A stretch of 64,000 nt of DNA. It comes from Nocardia carnea. Lineage in GTDB: Bacteria > Actinomycetota > Actinomycetes > Mycobacteriales > Mycobacteriaceae. The first letter of the stretch is position 1; each line of letters starts with the position of its first letter. Shown piece after piece: positions 38,091 to 46,070 of this stretch. Location of the stretch: NCBI RefSeq assembly GCF_029869215.1, contig NZ_JARWPM010000149.1:1-64000 (forward strand), read 5' to 3'. Below the pieces are notes generated by a model, which was given only the letters and a program-made list of their open reading frames with translations, ran no database searches and was not told where the DNA came from. A program made the position numbers and the translations under genes.

Positions 38091-38815
38091 CCGTCGACTT
38101 CGACCGCGCCGGAATCGGGCCGGGTACCCGGGTCATCGATGTGGGGTGCGGTGCCGGCCGCCATTCGTTCGAGGCGTACCGGCGCGGTGCCGATGTGGTC
38201 GCCTTCGATCAGGACGCCCCCGAACTCGCCAACGTCGCCACCATGTTCGAGGCGATGGCGCAGGCGGGGGAGGCACCGGCCGGTGCGAAGGCCGAAGCGG
38301 TGGAGGGTAATGCCCTCGACCTGCCGTACGGTGCGGGTGAGTTCGATGTCGTGATCGCCTCGGAAATCCTCGAACACGTTCCCGCCGACGACGCCGCCAT
38401 CGCCGAACTCGTCCGGGTGCTGCGCCCGGGCGGACAGCTGGTGGTCACCGTCCCGCGCTGGTTACCCGAACGGGTGTGCTGGGCGCTGTCGGACGAATAC
38501 CACGCCAACGAGGGCGGCCATATCCGCATCTACAAGGCCGACGAACTGCGCGACAAGATCACCGCCCACGGGTTGCGGCACACCCACCGCACCCATGTGC
38601 ACGCCCTGCATTCGCCGTACTGGTGGATCAAATGCGCCGTCGGCGTCGACAAACCGGATCATCCGCTGGTCCGCGCCTACCACCGGATGCTGGTGTGGGA
38701 CATGATGAAACAACCGCTGCTCACCCGAACCGCCGAGAAGGCACTCGACCCGCTGATCGGTAAAAGCGTGGCCCTGTACTTCAGCAAACCGGCGGTGACC
38801 CGTGCCGCCGGTTGA
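38084..38815 (+). CDS. Class I SAM-dependent methyltransferase (Methyltransf_11-like)
   Basis: A 243-residue methyltransferase. SAM motif I is VIDVGCGAGRHSFEAYRRGA, the acidic strand is VVAFDQDAPELANV, then EGNALDLPYGAGEFDVVIAS, and the post-motif is VLRPGGQLVVTVPRW. The C-terminal part contains HSPYWWIKCAVGVD, perhaps an acceptor-binding or membrane-touching region. The GTG at 38084 follows AGGAGG and overlaps the glycosyltransferase stop. The target is probably the sugar or lipid made by its neighbours. Confidence 0.9.
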   Translation: MLTVDFDRAGIGPGTRVIDVGCGAGRHSFEAYRRGADVVAFDQDAPELANVATMFEAMAQAGEAPAGAKAEAVEGNALDLPYGAGEFDVVIASEILEHVPADDAAIAELVRVLRPGGQLVVTVPRWLPERVCWALSDEYHANEGGHIRIYKADELRDKITAHGLRHTHRTHVHALHSPYWWIKCAVGVDKPDHPLVRAYHRMLVWDMMKQPLLTRTAEKALDPLIGKSVALYFSKPAVTRAAG

Positions 38816-39866
38816 ACTACCGTCGGTACCTTCGGTACTCACCCGTCGCCAGTGCCTGCAGACCGCTGAATCCATCGCCGCCGAACAGGAACCCTCCGGT
38901 GCCATCCCGTGGTTCGCCGGCGGTCACACCGATCCGTGGGATCACGTGGAATCCGCCATGGCGTTGACCGTGGCCGGTCTGCGTGACGAAGCGGTCGCCG
39001 CCTACACTTGGTCGGCCCGCACCCCGCGGGCCGACGGGTCGTGGGCGATGCAGTTACGCGACGGGGAGGTGGAGCACGCCGCCACCGACGTCAACTTCTG
39101 CGCCTATATCGCGACCGGCGTATGGCACTACCTCGCCGTCACCGGTGATACCGCGTTCGCCGCCGAGATGTGGCCGGTGGTCCGCGCGGCCATCGACCTC
39201 GTCGTCGACTGTCAGGGCGATCAGGGTCAGATCTATTGGCTGCGCGACGGCACCGATATCCTGCCCGAAGCGCTGGTCACCGGGTCGGCCAGCATGTATC
39301 ACAGCATCGGCGCCGCACTGGAACTGGCGCGCTGCCTGGGCGATCCGCAGCCCGAATGGGAACAGGCCCGCACCGGGCTCGGCACCGCGCTGCGCGAGCA
39401 TCCGGAACTGTTCACCGCCAAGGACCGGTACTCGATGGACTGGTACTACCCGGTCCTCGGCGGGGCGTTGCGCGGGCCCGCCGGGCAAGCCCGGATCGCC
39501 GAACGCTGGGACACCTTCGTGGTCGGCAACATCGGTATCCGCTGCGTCGCCGACCGGCCCTGGGTGACCGGTGCGGAAACCTGCGAATTGGTGCTCTCGC
39601 TGGACGCCCTCGGCGACCGCGACCGCGCCCACCAGTTGTTCGCGAATATGCAGCACCTCCGGGAAACCGATGGCTCGTATTGGACCGGGCTGGTCTACGC
39701 CGACGGCAAACGCTGGCCGGTGGAACGCACCACCTGGACCGGCGCCGCGGTGATCCTGGCCGCCGACGCCCTCTCCCGCACCACCGGCGGAAACGGTGTC
39801 TTCCGTGACCTCGCCGCCGACGCCGTCCCGGCCCGGCCGGTCCCGCTGCCGGTCAGCAGCGGATAA
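38802..39866 (+). CDS. Alpha/alpha-toroid protein (prenyltransferase/squalene-cyclase-repeat or glucoamylase-like)
   Basis: A 354-residue protein with repeated helix hairpins of the alpha/alpha toroid type: EPSGAIPWFAGGHTDPWDHV then ESAMALTVAGL; SWAMQLRDGEVEHAATDVNF; and late GSYWTGLVYADGKRWPVERT. The Trp/Asp/His-rich loops resemble glycoside-processing toroids more than terpene cyclases, and no DxDD motif is present. The GTG at 38802 overlaps the methyltransferase gene by 14 bp. Together with the GT4 and methyltransferase it forms a coupled trio, suggesting joint action on one glycan or glycolipid. Confidence 0.75.
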   Translation: MPPVELPSVPSVLTRRQCLQTAESIAAEQEPSGAIPWFAGGHTDPWDHVESAMALTVAGLRDEAVAAYTWSARTPRADGSWAMQLRDGEVEHAATDVNFCAYIATGVWHYLAVTGDTAFAAEMWPVVRAAIDLVVDCQGDQGQIYWLRDGTDILPEALVTGSASMYHSIGAALELARCLGDPQPEWEQARTGLGTALREHPELFTAKDRYSMDWYYPVLGGALRGPAGQARIAERWDTFVVGNIGIRCVADRPWVTGAETCELVLSLDALGDRDRAHQLFANMQHLRETDGSYWTGLVYADGKRWPVERTTWTGAAVILAADALSRTTGGNGVFRDLAADAVPARPVPLPVSSG

Positions 39867-40141
39867 GCCGGTGCGCGCCGGTCCCCGGTGCGGGCGGGAC
39901 GGTCCAGCGGGGTCTCGCCGGCCCCGGGACTGCGCCGCAGCCGGGTCTTTCCCGGCCCCGAGGGCATTGCGCGGTTCGGCGTGACCTCAGTGGACGGGGT
40001 GGGCCGGGGAGTGCGTGCTCGAGCGCGATCGTGAGCCTGTTCGGCTGGGCGTCCTCCCTGCGGGCGGGTTCCGGCGCGGGGAGGGCGCCCGAGCCGATAC
40101 CCGGTTGCGTCCGGTCACGGCAGGTTGTGCAATGGTCGGCG

Positions 40142-40963
40142 ATGAGTACCCCCGCTGATCTCACCGGACGTGTCGCCGTTGTGACGGGCGTCAGCCGTCG
40201 TGGCGGAATCGGCCACGCCGTCGCCCGCCGCCTCGCTGCCCGCGGCGCACAGTTGTTCCTCACCCACTGGGTTCCGCACGACGAAACGCAACCCTGGGGC
40301 GCCGACGACCTCGAGGCAGTGCGGGCGGATCTGTCCGCGGCACCCCGCCTCGCCGACCTGAGTATCGATTTCGCCGACCCCGCCGCCGCACAGCACGCCA
40401 TCGATGCGGCCGTCGCGGAATTCGGGCACGTCGACATCCTGGTCGCCAACCACGCCCGCAGCGGCGGTGACGGCACCCTGTTCGAGATCGACGCCACCAC
40501 CCTCGACGGGCACTGGGCCGTCGACGCCCGCTCGGTGTTGCTGCTCACCCAGGCGTTCGCGAGACAGTACCGCCCCGAACGCGGTGGGGTCACCGATCAT
40601 GGCCGGGTGATCTGGCTGACCTCCGGCCAGCATCTGGGGCCGATGCGCGGCGAAATCGCCTATGGTTCCGCCAAATCGGTGCTGGCCGGGATGACCGCCA
40701 CGGTGGCGGACGAGCTGATCGAGCACGGCATCGTCCTCAACACCGTCAACCCGGGCCCGGTCGACACCGGTTTCCTCGACCCCCGCCACACCGATCTCGA
40801 CCCGGCATTCCTGGACGCGGTGCATGCCGCATTCCCCCGCGGCCGAGCCGGCACCCCGGATGATCCGGCGCGGCTCATCGAATGGCTGGTCTCCGACGAC
40901 GGCCGCTGGGTGGTGGGCCAGGTGATCGACTCCGAGGGCGGTTTCCGCCGGTCCCGCTTCTGA
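40142..40963 (+). CDS. Short-chain dehydrogenase/reductase
   Basis: A 273-residue Rossmann-fold oxidoreductase. The cofactor loop is VAVVTGVSRRGGIGHAVARR (a slightly expanded TGxxxGxG), then VDILVANHARSGGDG in place of NNAG, the catalytic Ser in VIWLTSGQH and YGSAKSVLAG with Tyr and Lys. The ending VVGQVIDSEGGF is typical of classical SDRs. The start ATG at 40142 is chosen for the usual short N-terminus. It is convergent with an LLM gene and has no clear pathway partner. Confidence 0.9.
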   Translation: MSTPADLTGRVAVVTGVSRRGGIGHAVARRLAARGAQLFLTHWVPHDETQPWGADDLEAVRADLSAAPRLADLSIDFADPAAAQHAIDAAVAEFGHVDILVANHARSGGDGTLFEIDATTLDGHWAVDARSVLLLTQAFARQYRPERGGVTDHGRVIWLTSGQHLGPMRGEIAYGSAKSVLAGMTATVADELIEHGIVLNTVNPGPVDTGFLDPRHTDLDPAFLDAVHAAFPRGRAGTPDDPARLIEWLVSDDGRWVVGQVIDSEGGFRRSRF

Positions 40964-40979
40964 CCCACCACCGGCCCGG

Positions 40980-41846
40980 TCAGAGTTCGGCGAGCTGTGG
41001 CACCACCGGGGCGATGCTGTCGATCCAGGCGGCGGGGGAGCCGCCCGGTGGCATCACGATCGCCGTGTGCACCCCGAGGCCGGCGTAATCGGCCATCCGG
41101 CGGACGAATTCGTCGCGTGCGGCCGGGTCCGGGCTGCCCGCGAGCACGGTTTTGCGGATCCGTTCGTAATCGGTGCCCGCTTCGTCGCAGTGGCGGCGCA
41201 GCACATCGAGCTTGTGCGCCACCTCCTCGATGCTGGAGGCGAACAGATTGCACGCGTCGCCGTAACGGGCCACCAGCCGCAGTGTTCGTTTCTCGCCGCC
41301 CCCGCCGATCAGCACCTTCGGCCGGTGCAGCGGCTGCGGGGCACACAGCGTTTCGGCGAGCTGGTAGTACTTCCCGTCGAACGGCCCGTTGTTGTCCGGA
41401 TCCCACATCTGCGCGCAGATCCGCAGGGTCTCCTCCAACCGGTCGAACCGTTCCCGGACCGGAGGATAGGGCACACCCATCCCGTGGTGTTCACGCTCGA
41501 ACCAGGCCGCGCCGATGCCCAGCGCCGCCCGCCCACCGGACAGCACGTCCAGTGTCGTGACGATCTTGGCGAGTAGCCCCGGATGCCGGTAGGTCACTCC
41601 GGTCACCAGCAGACCCAGCTCGATCTCGGTGGTGTGCGCGGCCATGAACCCGAGACTGGTGTAGCCCTCGAGCATGTTCGCTTCCGCGGGCAGCCCGGTG
41701 GGCTCGATCTGGAAGAAATGGTCCATGAACGACAGCCAGCTCGCGCCGGCCTGTTCCGCGGCGGCGCCCACGCGCGCCAATTCCCCGGCAATAGCCGCGG
41801 TGCCGCCGTCGATCTCGAAAATCGGTATGTGAAGACCGAGCTCCAT
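40980..41846 (-). CDS. LLM-class F420-dependent oxidoreductase
   Basis: A 288-residue luciferase-like oxidoreductase: LGLHIPIFEIDGGTAAIAGE, SWLSFMDHFFQIEPTG, LGLLVTGVTYRHPGLLAKIV then TTLDVLSGGRAALGIGAAWF, and IGGGGEKRTLRLVARYGDAC. It belongs to the same superfamily as three other proteins in the window but to a different branch. Its promoter has the full architecture of a MerR-type activatable promoter. That implies induction by a small molecule or metal through a regulator encoded elsewhere. Confidence 0.9.
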   Translation of the reverse strand: MELGLHIPIFEIDGGTAAIAGELARVGAAAEQAGASWLSFMDHFFQIEPTGLPAEANMLEGYTSLGFMAAHTTEIELGLLVTGVTYRHPGLLAKIVTTLDVLSGGRAALGIGAAWFEREHHGMGVPYPPVRERFDRLEETLRICAQMWDPDNNGPFDGKYYQLAETLCAPQPLHRPKVLIGGGGEKRTLRLVARYGDACNLFASSIEEVAHKLDVLRRHCDEAGTDYERIRKTVLAGSPDPAARDEFVRRMADYAGLGVHTAIVMPPGGSPAAWIDSIAPVVPQLAEL

Positions 41847-41885
41847 GCGTCATCCCCTTGTGATGTGGGTGTTCGGATCTATCAC

Positions 41886-41916
41886 ACGCTATGACCTGGA
41901 GAGCACTCCAGGTCAA
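41886..41916 (-). promoter_or_regulatory. MerR-type promoter with 19-bp spacer and palindromic operator
   Basis: On the minus strand a -35 TTGACC (41911-41916) and a -10 TAGCGT (41886-41891) are separated by exactly 19 bp. The spacer region is filled by a perfect palindrome: TGACCTGGAG, 4-nt centre, CTCCAGGTCA (arms at 41892-41901 and 41906-41915). Over-long 19-bp spacers with such a dyad are the hallmark of MerR-family promoters. It drives the LLM gene starting at 41846. No MerR gene lies in this window. Confidence 0.7.
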
Positions 41917-42055
41917 GTCCGGCACGGAGTGTCCGGACCGCTCGTCGAGTCCGGCGAGGTCGAGCCGCCCGCCGGCGGCCGCGCTCCGGAGGAACGGGGC
42001 CGAGCACGACTCGACAGCGCTGATCCTGCCAACCCGACTGCGGCGGTCGGTGTCG

Positions 42056-43213
42056 TCATGTCAGCGGTTGCAGCTCGGGGAGTTCGGCGGCGAGTTGTGG
42101 TAGGGCGGGTGCGGTCCCGTTGTGTCGCAGGTCGGTGAGTGCGGCGGTGAGGACGGTTGTCAGGACTGTGTGCATGCGGTGTGGCGCGATGTCGCCGGTG
42201 CCGACGAGGTTGCCGAAAGGGGGCGCCACGAAATAGAACGGTGGATCACCGAAAGCGTTGTGGCCGGCTCCGGCGATCGCCACTTCCCATGATGGTGGTG
42301 CCTGCTCGTGCCGGAGCGCCAGCCATTCCGCTCGGTCGGCGGGCATTCCTGCGGCATCACACGGGTTTCCGGCGGCGCAGCCGGCCTCGGAGGCGATGAG
42401 CAGTACCGGTTTGTGCTGCTCGCGACGGGCGGGATCGGGCTGGGGCCCGTCCATGTTGATCGAGCCGGGGCATCGTTCGTCCTGATCGCAGGCCAGGGTG
42501 GCCGCGGTGCCCCCGAGTGAGTGTCCGCCGTAGATCGCGGTGCGGTGATCGACCTGGCCGGCGAGCGCCGGAACTCGACCGGTGACCAGCGCGTTCACCA
42601 TGGCCACGAGGTCGGCGGCCTGGATGCCGGCCAGGCGGTCGATCGCAGCGGTCTGCGGCTGTGGCGGGGACGGGGTGGTGTATTCCTTTCCGGCGACCAC
42701 CCGCGACGGTGTGGTGGTCGGGACGGAGAGCGCGACGATATAGCCGTGGCTCGCCAGTTCTTCGCCCACACTCGTATACATCCATGGCGCGGTGGCGAAG
42801 CCCGGGGAGAGCGCGACGAGTGGCCACCTGCCCGCGGCGGGCTCGGCATCAGTTCGTGCCCACGCCTGCACGTGCCCGATGTCCTGCAGCATCCAGCCGA
42901 GGCCAGCGGTCGGTGGCAGAGCTCCTTCGCGCCAGCCGGGTGGCGCGTATTCGACGCGGGCCGATCGCCCGGTATCAGTGCTGTTCGCCGGATACCAGAT
43001 CCATACGGCACGACCCTGTTCGGGATTTGTCGGCGACCCTACCGGCACAGTGGTGATCAGCCGTCCGACCATATGCCGGCCGGTGGGTTCGGGCAACACG
43101 AGGGTTCGATAGCGGAGCACGCCGACGGTGGTGAGGTAACCGGCAGCGAGTACCGCGACCACGAGCGCGGCGACGCCCACCCGGCGCGGCCATCTGCGCG
43201 CCCGCCGGCTCAC
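42056..43213 (-). CDS. Membrane-anchored alpha/beta-hydrolase (PAF-acetylhydrolase-like lipase)
   Basis: A 385-residue hydrolase. An N-terminal basic stretch and transmembrane segment (VAALVVAVLAAGYLTTVGVL) anchor it, with the catalytic domain outside. The nucleophile elbow is YGGHSLGGTAAT, with the oxyanion region PLVALSPGFATAPWMYTS. The Asp and His are likely in the segments NMDGPQPDP and IAGAGHNAFGD. Family PF03403-like enzymes cleave short esters or lipids. The GTG at 43213 overlaps the previous gene's stop, and the pair is divergent from an HTH regulator. Confidence 0.85.
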   Translation of the reverse strand: MSRRARRWPRRVGVAALVVAVLAAGYLTTVGVLRYRTLVLPEPTGRHMVGRLITTVPVGSPTNPEQGRAVWIWYPANSTDTGRSARVEYAPPGWREGALPPTAGLGWMLQDIGHVQAWARTDAEPAAGRWPLVALSPGFATAPWMYTSVGEELASHGYIVALSVPTTTPSRVVAGKEYTTPSPPQPQTAAIDRLAGIQAADLVAMVNALVTGRVPALAGQVDHRTAIYGGHSLGGTAATLACDQDERCPGSINMDGPQPDPARREQHKPVLLIASEAGCAAGNPCDAAGMPADRAEWLALRHEQAPPSWEVAIAGAGHNAFGDPPFYFVAPPFGNLVGTGDIAPHRMHTVLTTVLTAALTDLRHNGTAPALPQLAAELPELQPLT

Positions 43214-43587
43214 GATCTGTTCCCGGCGGCGACAGCCTCCAGCACGCTATCGGCCCGGGATGTGCTGATCAGTAGTTCGTGGTAGCCGAGTTCGCCCGCG
43301 AAGTCTTCGGACACCACGATGCGGATCGCGGGAACCCAGCGGCGGACACTGAGGAAACGGGAGGTGCCCGTGCCCAGCCCCCACCGCCCGATCTTCACGA
43401 CACCGGTAACGACAACACCCGCCCGACCTCCTGGCGCCGCAGAGAAACGGGTGGGCCGCTCCACCCGCTCGGCCGCATCGACAGCGGTGAGCGGTATGAC
43501 GAACCGGCGCCTCCTGCCGGCGAATATCCGCTCCCACCAGGCGAGGTCGACGTGAACGTGCTCGTTGTGGACGGTCAATTGTGCCAT
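43210..43587 (-). CDS. Small PH-like domain protein (125 aa)
   Basis: A 125-residue, mostly beta protein. It starts AQLTVHNEHVHVDLAWWERI then FAGRRRRFVIPLTAVDAAER, and ends LLISTSRADSVLEAVAAG. The order of strands and terminal helix suggests a bacterial pleckstrin-homology-like fold. No catalytic residues stand out. It is translated ahead of the lipase (GTGA overlap) and shares an AT-rich divergent promoter with the HTH regulator, so the three probably form one small regulated unit. Confidence 0.65.
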   Translation of the reverse strand: MAQLTVHNEHVHVDLAWWERIFAGRRRRFVIPLTAVDAAERVERPTRFSAAPGGRAGVVVTGVVKIGRWGLGTGTSRFLSVRRWVPAIRIVVSEDFAGELGYHELLISTSRADSVLEAVAAGNRS

Positions 43588-43606
43588 GGCAGTTCTCCGG
43601 TCTAGA

Positions 43607-43634
43607 TTGATATCAGACACTATATTAATATCAA
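43607..43634. promoter_or_regulatory. AT-rich dyad operator between PH-like gene and HTH regulator
   Basis: Within a very GC-rich genome this short AT-rich patch holds TTGATATCA (43607-43615) and TTAATATCAA (43625-43634), with a further AATGATAC just downstream. The repeated GATATC/AATATC elements and the central position between divergent genes fit the binding site of the adjacent HTH regulator. Confidence 0.5.
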
Positions 43635-43657
43635 AAATGATACTAAGGAGCAATGGG

Positions 43658-44176
43658 TTGGCCCAGCAACAAAAGCCCACACTCGCGACGGTGCTGCATC
43701 AGCCCGTCCGGTGGCGGATCGCGCAGGCCCTGATCGGCCGGGAGCTGACCACCCGGCAACTGGCCGAACAGCTGCCCGATATCACGCACGCCACCCTCTA
43801 CCGGCATGTCAACGTCCTGATCGAGGCGGGGATCGTCCGGGTCGTCGCCGAACGGAAGGTACGCGGCACCACCGAGCGGACCCTGCGACTCGGCACTGAA
43901 CAAAGCGGCTCCGAGCGTGTGGATGCCGATCAGGTGCGGGCGTTCTTCACGGTGTTCGTCGCGGGGATATCCGGCGATATGGATCGCTATCTCGGACGGG
44001 AGGACATCGACCCCGAACGGGACGGCCTCGCACTACGGCAGAGCGCGATCTGGGTCGCCGACGACGAGATGGCCGAGTTCGCCGCGGGTTTCGCGCGGTT
44101 CCTGGAACCCTACCTACAGCCCGGAGACGGCCGCACACGCCGGATCATGTCGACCATCCTGGTGCCCGATCGCTGA
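43658..44176 (+). CDS. Winged-helix HTH regulator (ArsR/HTH_20-like)
   Basis: A 172-residue regulator. The DNA-binding domain reads TLATVLHQPVRWRIAQALIG, LTTRQLAEQLPDITHATLYR and HVNVLIEAGIVRVVAERKVR, the last two giving the recognition helix and wing. The remainder is helical, with a FTVFVAGISGDMDRYLG segment. The TTG at 43658 is supported by AAGGAG seven bases upstream, and no ATG in phase is better placed. It is divergent from the PH-like/lipase operon across an AT-rich dyad and probably represses that operon and itself. Confidence 0.82.
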   Translation: MAQQQKPTLATVLHQPVRWRIAQALIGRELTTRQLAEQLPDITHATLYRHVNVLIEAGIVRVVAERKVRGTTERTLRLGTEQSGSERVDADQVRAFFTVFVAGISGDMDRYLGREDIDPERDGLALRQSAIWVADDEMAEFAAGFARFLEPYLQPGDGRTRRIMSTILVPDR

Positions 44177-44337
44177 CGGAACCGCTCCGAATCCACCCGG
44201 GACAACACGCCGAAACGCCCATACCCGGGCGCACCCGCGCCGATCACGCCGATATGAATCACCGGCACAGCAGCAGAAGTCGGTGAGCCTGCGCGGCGTG
44301 CCTCTTCTCCCGGACACGCCCCGCCCCCCGTGCCGTA

Positions 44338-45213
44338 TCAGTCGTCGTCGCGCAGTGGTTCTCCGGTGTCGGCGCGGCGGACCTTCTCGCGGCCGGTGTC
44401 TTCCTCACTGTGGCCCTGCCGCCAGTAGCCGGTGAAGGTGACCGCGTGTTTGTCGATGCCGCGGTCCCGGACCAGGTGGCGCCGGACGGATTTCACCAGG
44501 CCCGCCTCTCCGGAGATCCAGGCATACGCCGCGCCTTCCGGGAACTCGGCGGCGCGGACGGCCTCGAGGACCGCGTCGCCGCGTCGCCGCGTACCGCGAG
44601 GCACCCAGACGACACGGCTGTGGCCGCGGGTGGTGAAGTCGTGCTCATGGTCGCGGCCGGCGACCTCGATGTAGGCGCGCAGCACAGTGTCCGGGGCGAG
44701 GCGTTCGATGATCGCGCCGATCGCGGGAATCGCGGTCTCGTCGCCGACGAGCAGCTGCCAGGCGGCCTCGTGCGGCGGGCGGTACAGGGCGCGAGGTGGG
44801 CAGAGCAGGCCGATCTCGTGTCCGGGCGCCGCCGCCGCCGCCCATCCCGAGGCCGGTCCGGCGGCGTCGGGATGGAGGACGAAATCGATATCGAGTTCAC
44901 CGAGGGCGGGTCGCAGCGCCCGGATCGTGTAGGTGCGCATCGGCGGGCGGATCTCGTCGGGCATCGCGAGGTACTGCCGGTACCAGCTCATCACCCCGGC
45001 GGTCTCGTCGACCGGTGGCGGCACCGCCGGCCGGTCCTGGCCCGGTAGCGGGAAGAAGAGCTTCGCGAACTGGTCCGCGCCCGCATCGGTCAGTGCGGCG
45101 GGGTCGGTGGCGGTGAGGGTGATCCGCACCATGTCCGGTGTGAGCCGCGCGGTACGACAAACCCGTAGTACGGCGTAGGTGGTGGCGGGAGCCGCCACGG
45201 TGGGTGTGCTCAT
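44338..45213 (-). CDS. Siderophore-interacting protein (FAD-dependent ferric-siderophore reductase)
   Basis: A 291-residue cytoplasmic flavoprotein of the ViuB/YqjH family that releases iron by reducing ferric siderophores. The FAD-binding RTYTIRALRP motif follows a long N-terminal barrel (DQFAKLFFPLPGQD). The NAD(P)H domain contains WQLLVGDETAIPAIGAIIER and ends YAWISGEAGLVKSVRRHLVR then TFTGYWRQGHSE, which is diagnostic. Its start overlaps the ATPase gene stop (ATGA), tying reduction to import in one operon. Confidence 0.94.
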   Translation of the reverse strand: MSTPTVAAPATTYAVLRVCRTARLTPDMVRITLTATDPAALTDAGADQFAKLFFPLPGQDRPAVPPPVDETAGVMSWYRQYLAMPDEIRPPMRTYTIRALRPALGELDIDFVLHPDAAGPASGWAAAAAPGHEIGLLCPPRALYRPPHEAAWQLLVGDETAIPAIGAIIERLAPDTVLRAYIEVAGRDHEHDFTTRGHSRVVWVPRGTRRRGDAVLEAVRAAEFPEGAAYAWISGEAGLVKSVRRHLVRDRGIDKHAVTFTGYWRQGHSEEDTGREKVRRADTGEPLRDDD

Positions 45214-46070
45214 CGGGCACCTCCTAGCTCGGCAGGGGTGACGGCGTTCTCCGGTGTGGCCGGCCGGCGGCCGGGAACGATCATCGGCGTGCCGGTGACC
45301 GGGTCCTCGACGATCACACAGTCGAGGTCGAAGATCTCGCGCACCAGCTCGGGCGTCACCAGCTCCCGGGGGCCGCCCCGGCCGGCGATCCGGCCGTCGC
45401 GCATGGCGATGAGTTCGGTCGCGTAACGGCAGGCGAGGTTCAGATCGTGCAGCACGGCCACCACCGTGCGGCCGTGCTCGCGGTGGAGCCGCTCGCACAG
45501 GTCGAGCACCTCGAGCTGATGACTGATGTCCAGATAGGTCGTGGGTTCGTCGAGCAGCACGATCGGCGTGGCCTGCGCCAGCACCATCGCGATCCAGACC
45601 CGTTGCCGCTGCCCGCCGGACAGTTCGTCGACACGGCGGTGGCGCAGGGCGGTGGTGCCGGTGGCGGCCAGTGCGTCGGCGACCGCGGTGGCGTCGTCGT
45701 CGGACCACTGGTGTAGCAGCCCCTGATGCGGATAGCGGCCCCGCGCCACGAGATCACCGACGACGATGCCGTCGGGACTGCCCGGTGTCTGCGGCAGCAA
45801 GCCGATCCGCCGCGCGGTTTCTTTCGCCGGATAGCTGTGGATCGCCTTGCCGTCGAGGATCACCGATCCCGCCGCCGGCCGCAGGAGGCGTCCGAGCGCC
45901 GCGAGCAGGGTGGATTTCCCGCAGGCATTGGGTCCGATGATCACCGTGAACCCGCCGTCGGGTACGGCGATATCGATATCGTCGAGCACCGTCCGGTCGC
46001 CGTAGGACACACGAAGTCCGCTGCCGCGCAACCGGGCCACGGCTGCGGGATCGGTGGGTTGTTCAGACAC
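45210..46070 (-). CDS. Ferric-siderophore ABC transporter ATP-binding protein
   Basis: A 286-residue ATPase of the FecE/FepC type. Walker A is GPNACGKST, signature LSGGQRQRVWIAMVLAQ, Walker B IVLLDEPTTYLD and switch VAVLHDLNLACRYA. The GTG at 46070 is chosen because it overlaps the upstream permease by 8 bp and gives the normal length. It works with the two FecCD permeases upstream and the lipoprotein encoded divergently. Confidence 0.92.
   Translation of the reverse strand: MSEQPTDPAAVARLRGSGLRVSYGDRTVLDDIDIAVPDGGFTVIIGPNACGKSTLLAALGRLLRPAAGSVILDGKAIHSYPAKETARRIGLLPQTPGSPDGIVVGDLVARGRYPHQGLLHQWSDDDATAVADALAATGTTALRHRRVDELSGGQRQRVWIAMVLAQATPIVLLDEPTTYLDISHQLEVLDLCERLHREHGRTVVAVLHDLNLACRYATELIAMRDGRIAGRGGPRELVTPELVREIFDLDCVIVEDPVTGTPMIVPGRRPATPENAVTPAELGGAR

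Noticed and set aside
38802-39866. Squalene-hopene-type cyclase giving a substrate for CYP51
   Set aside because: No DxDD or QW repeats are visible and the protein is far too short for a triterpene cyclase.
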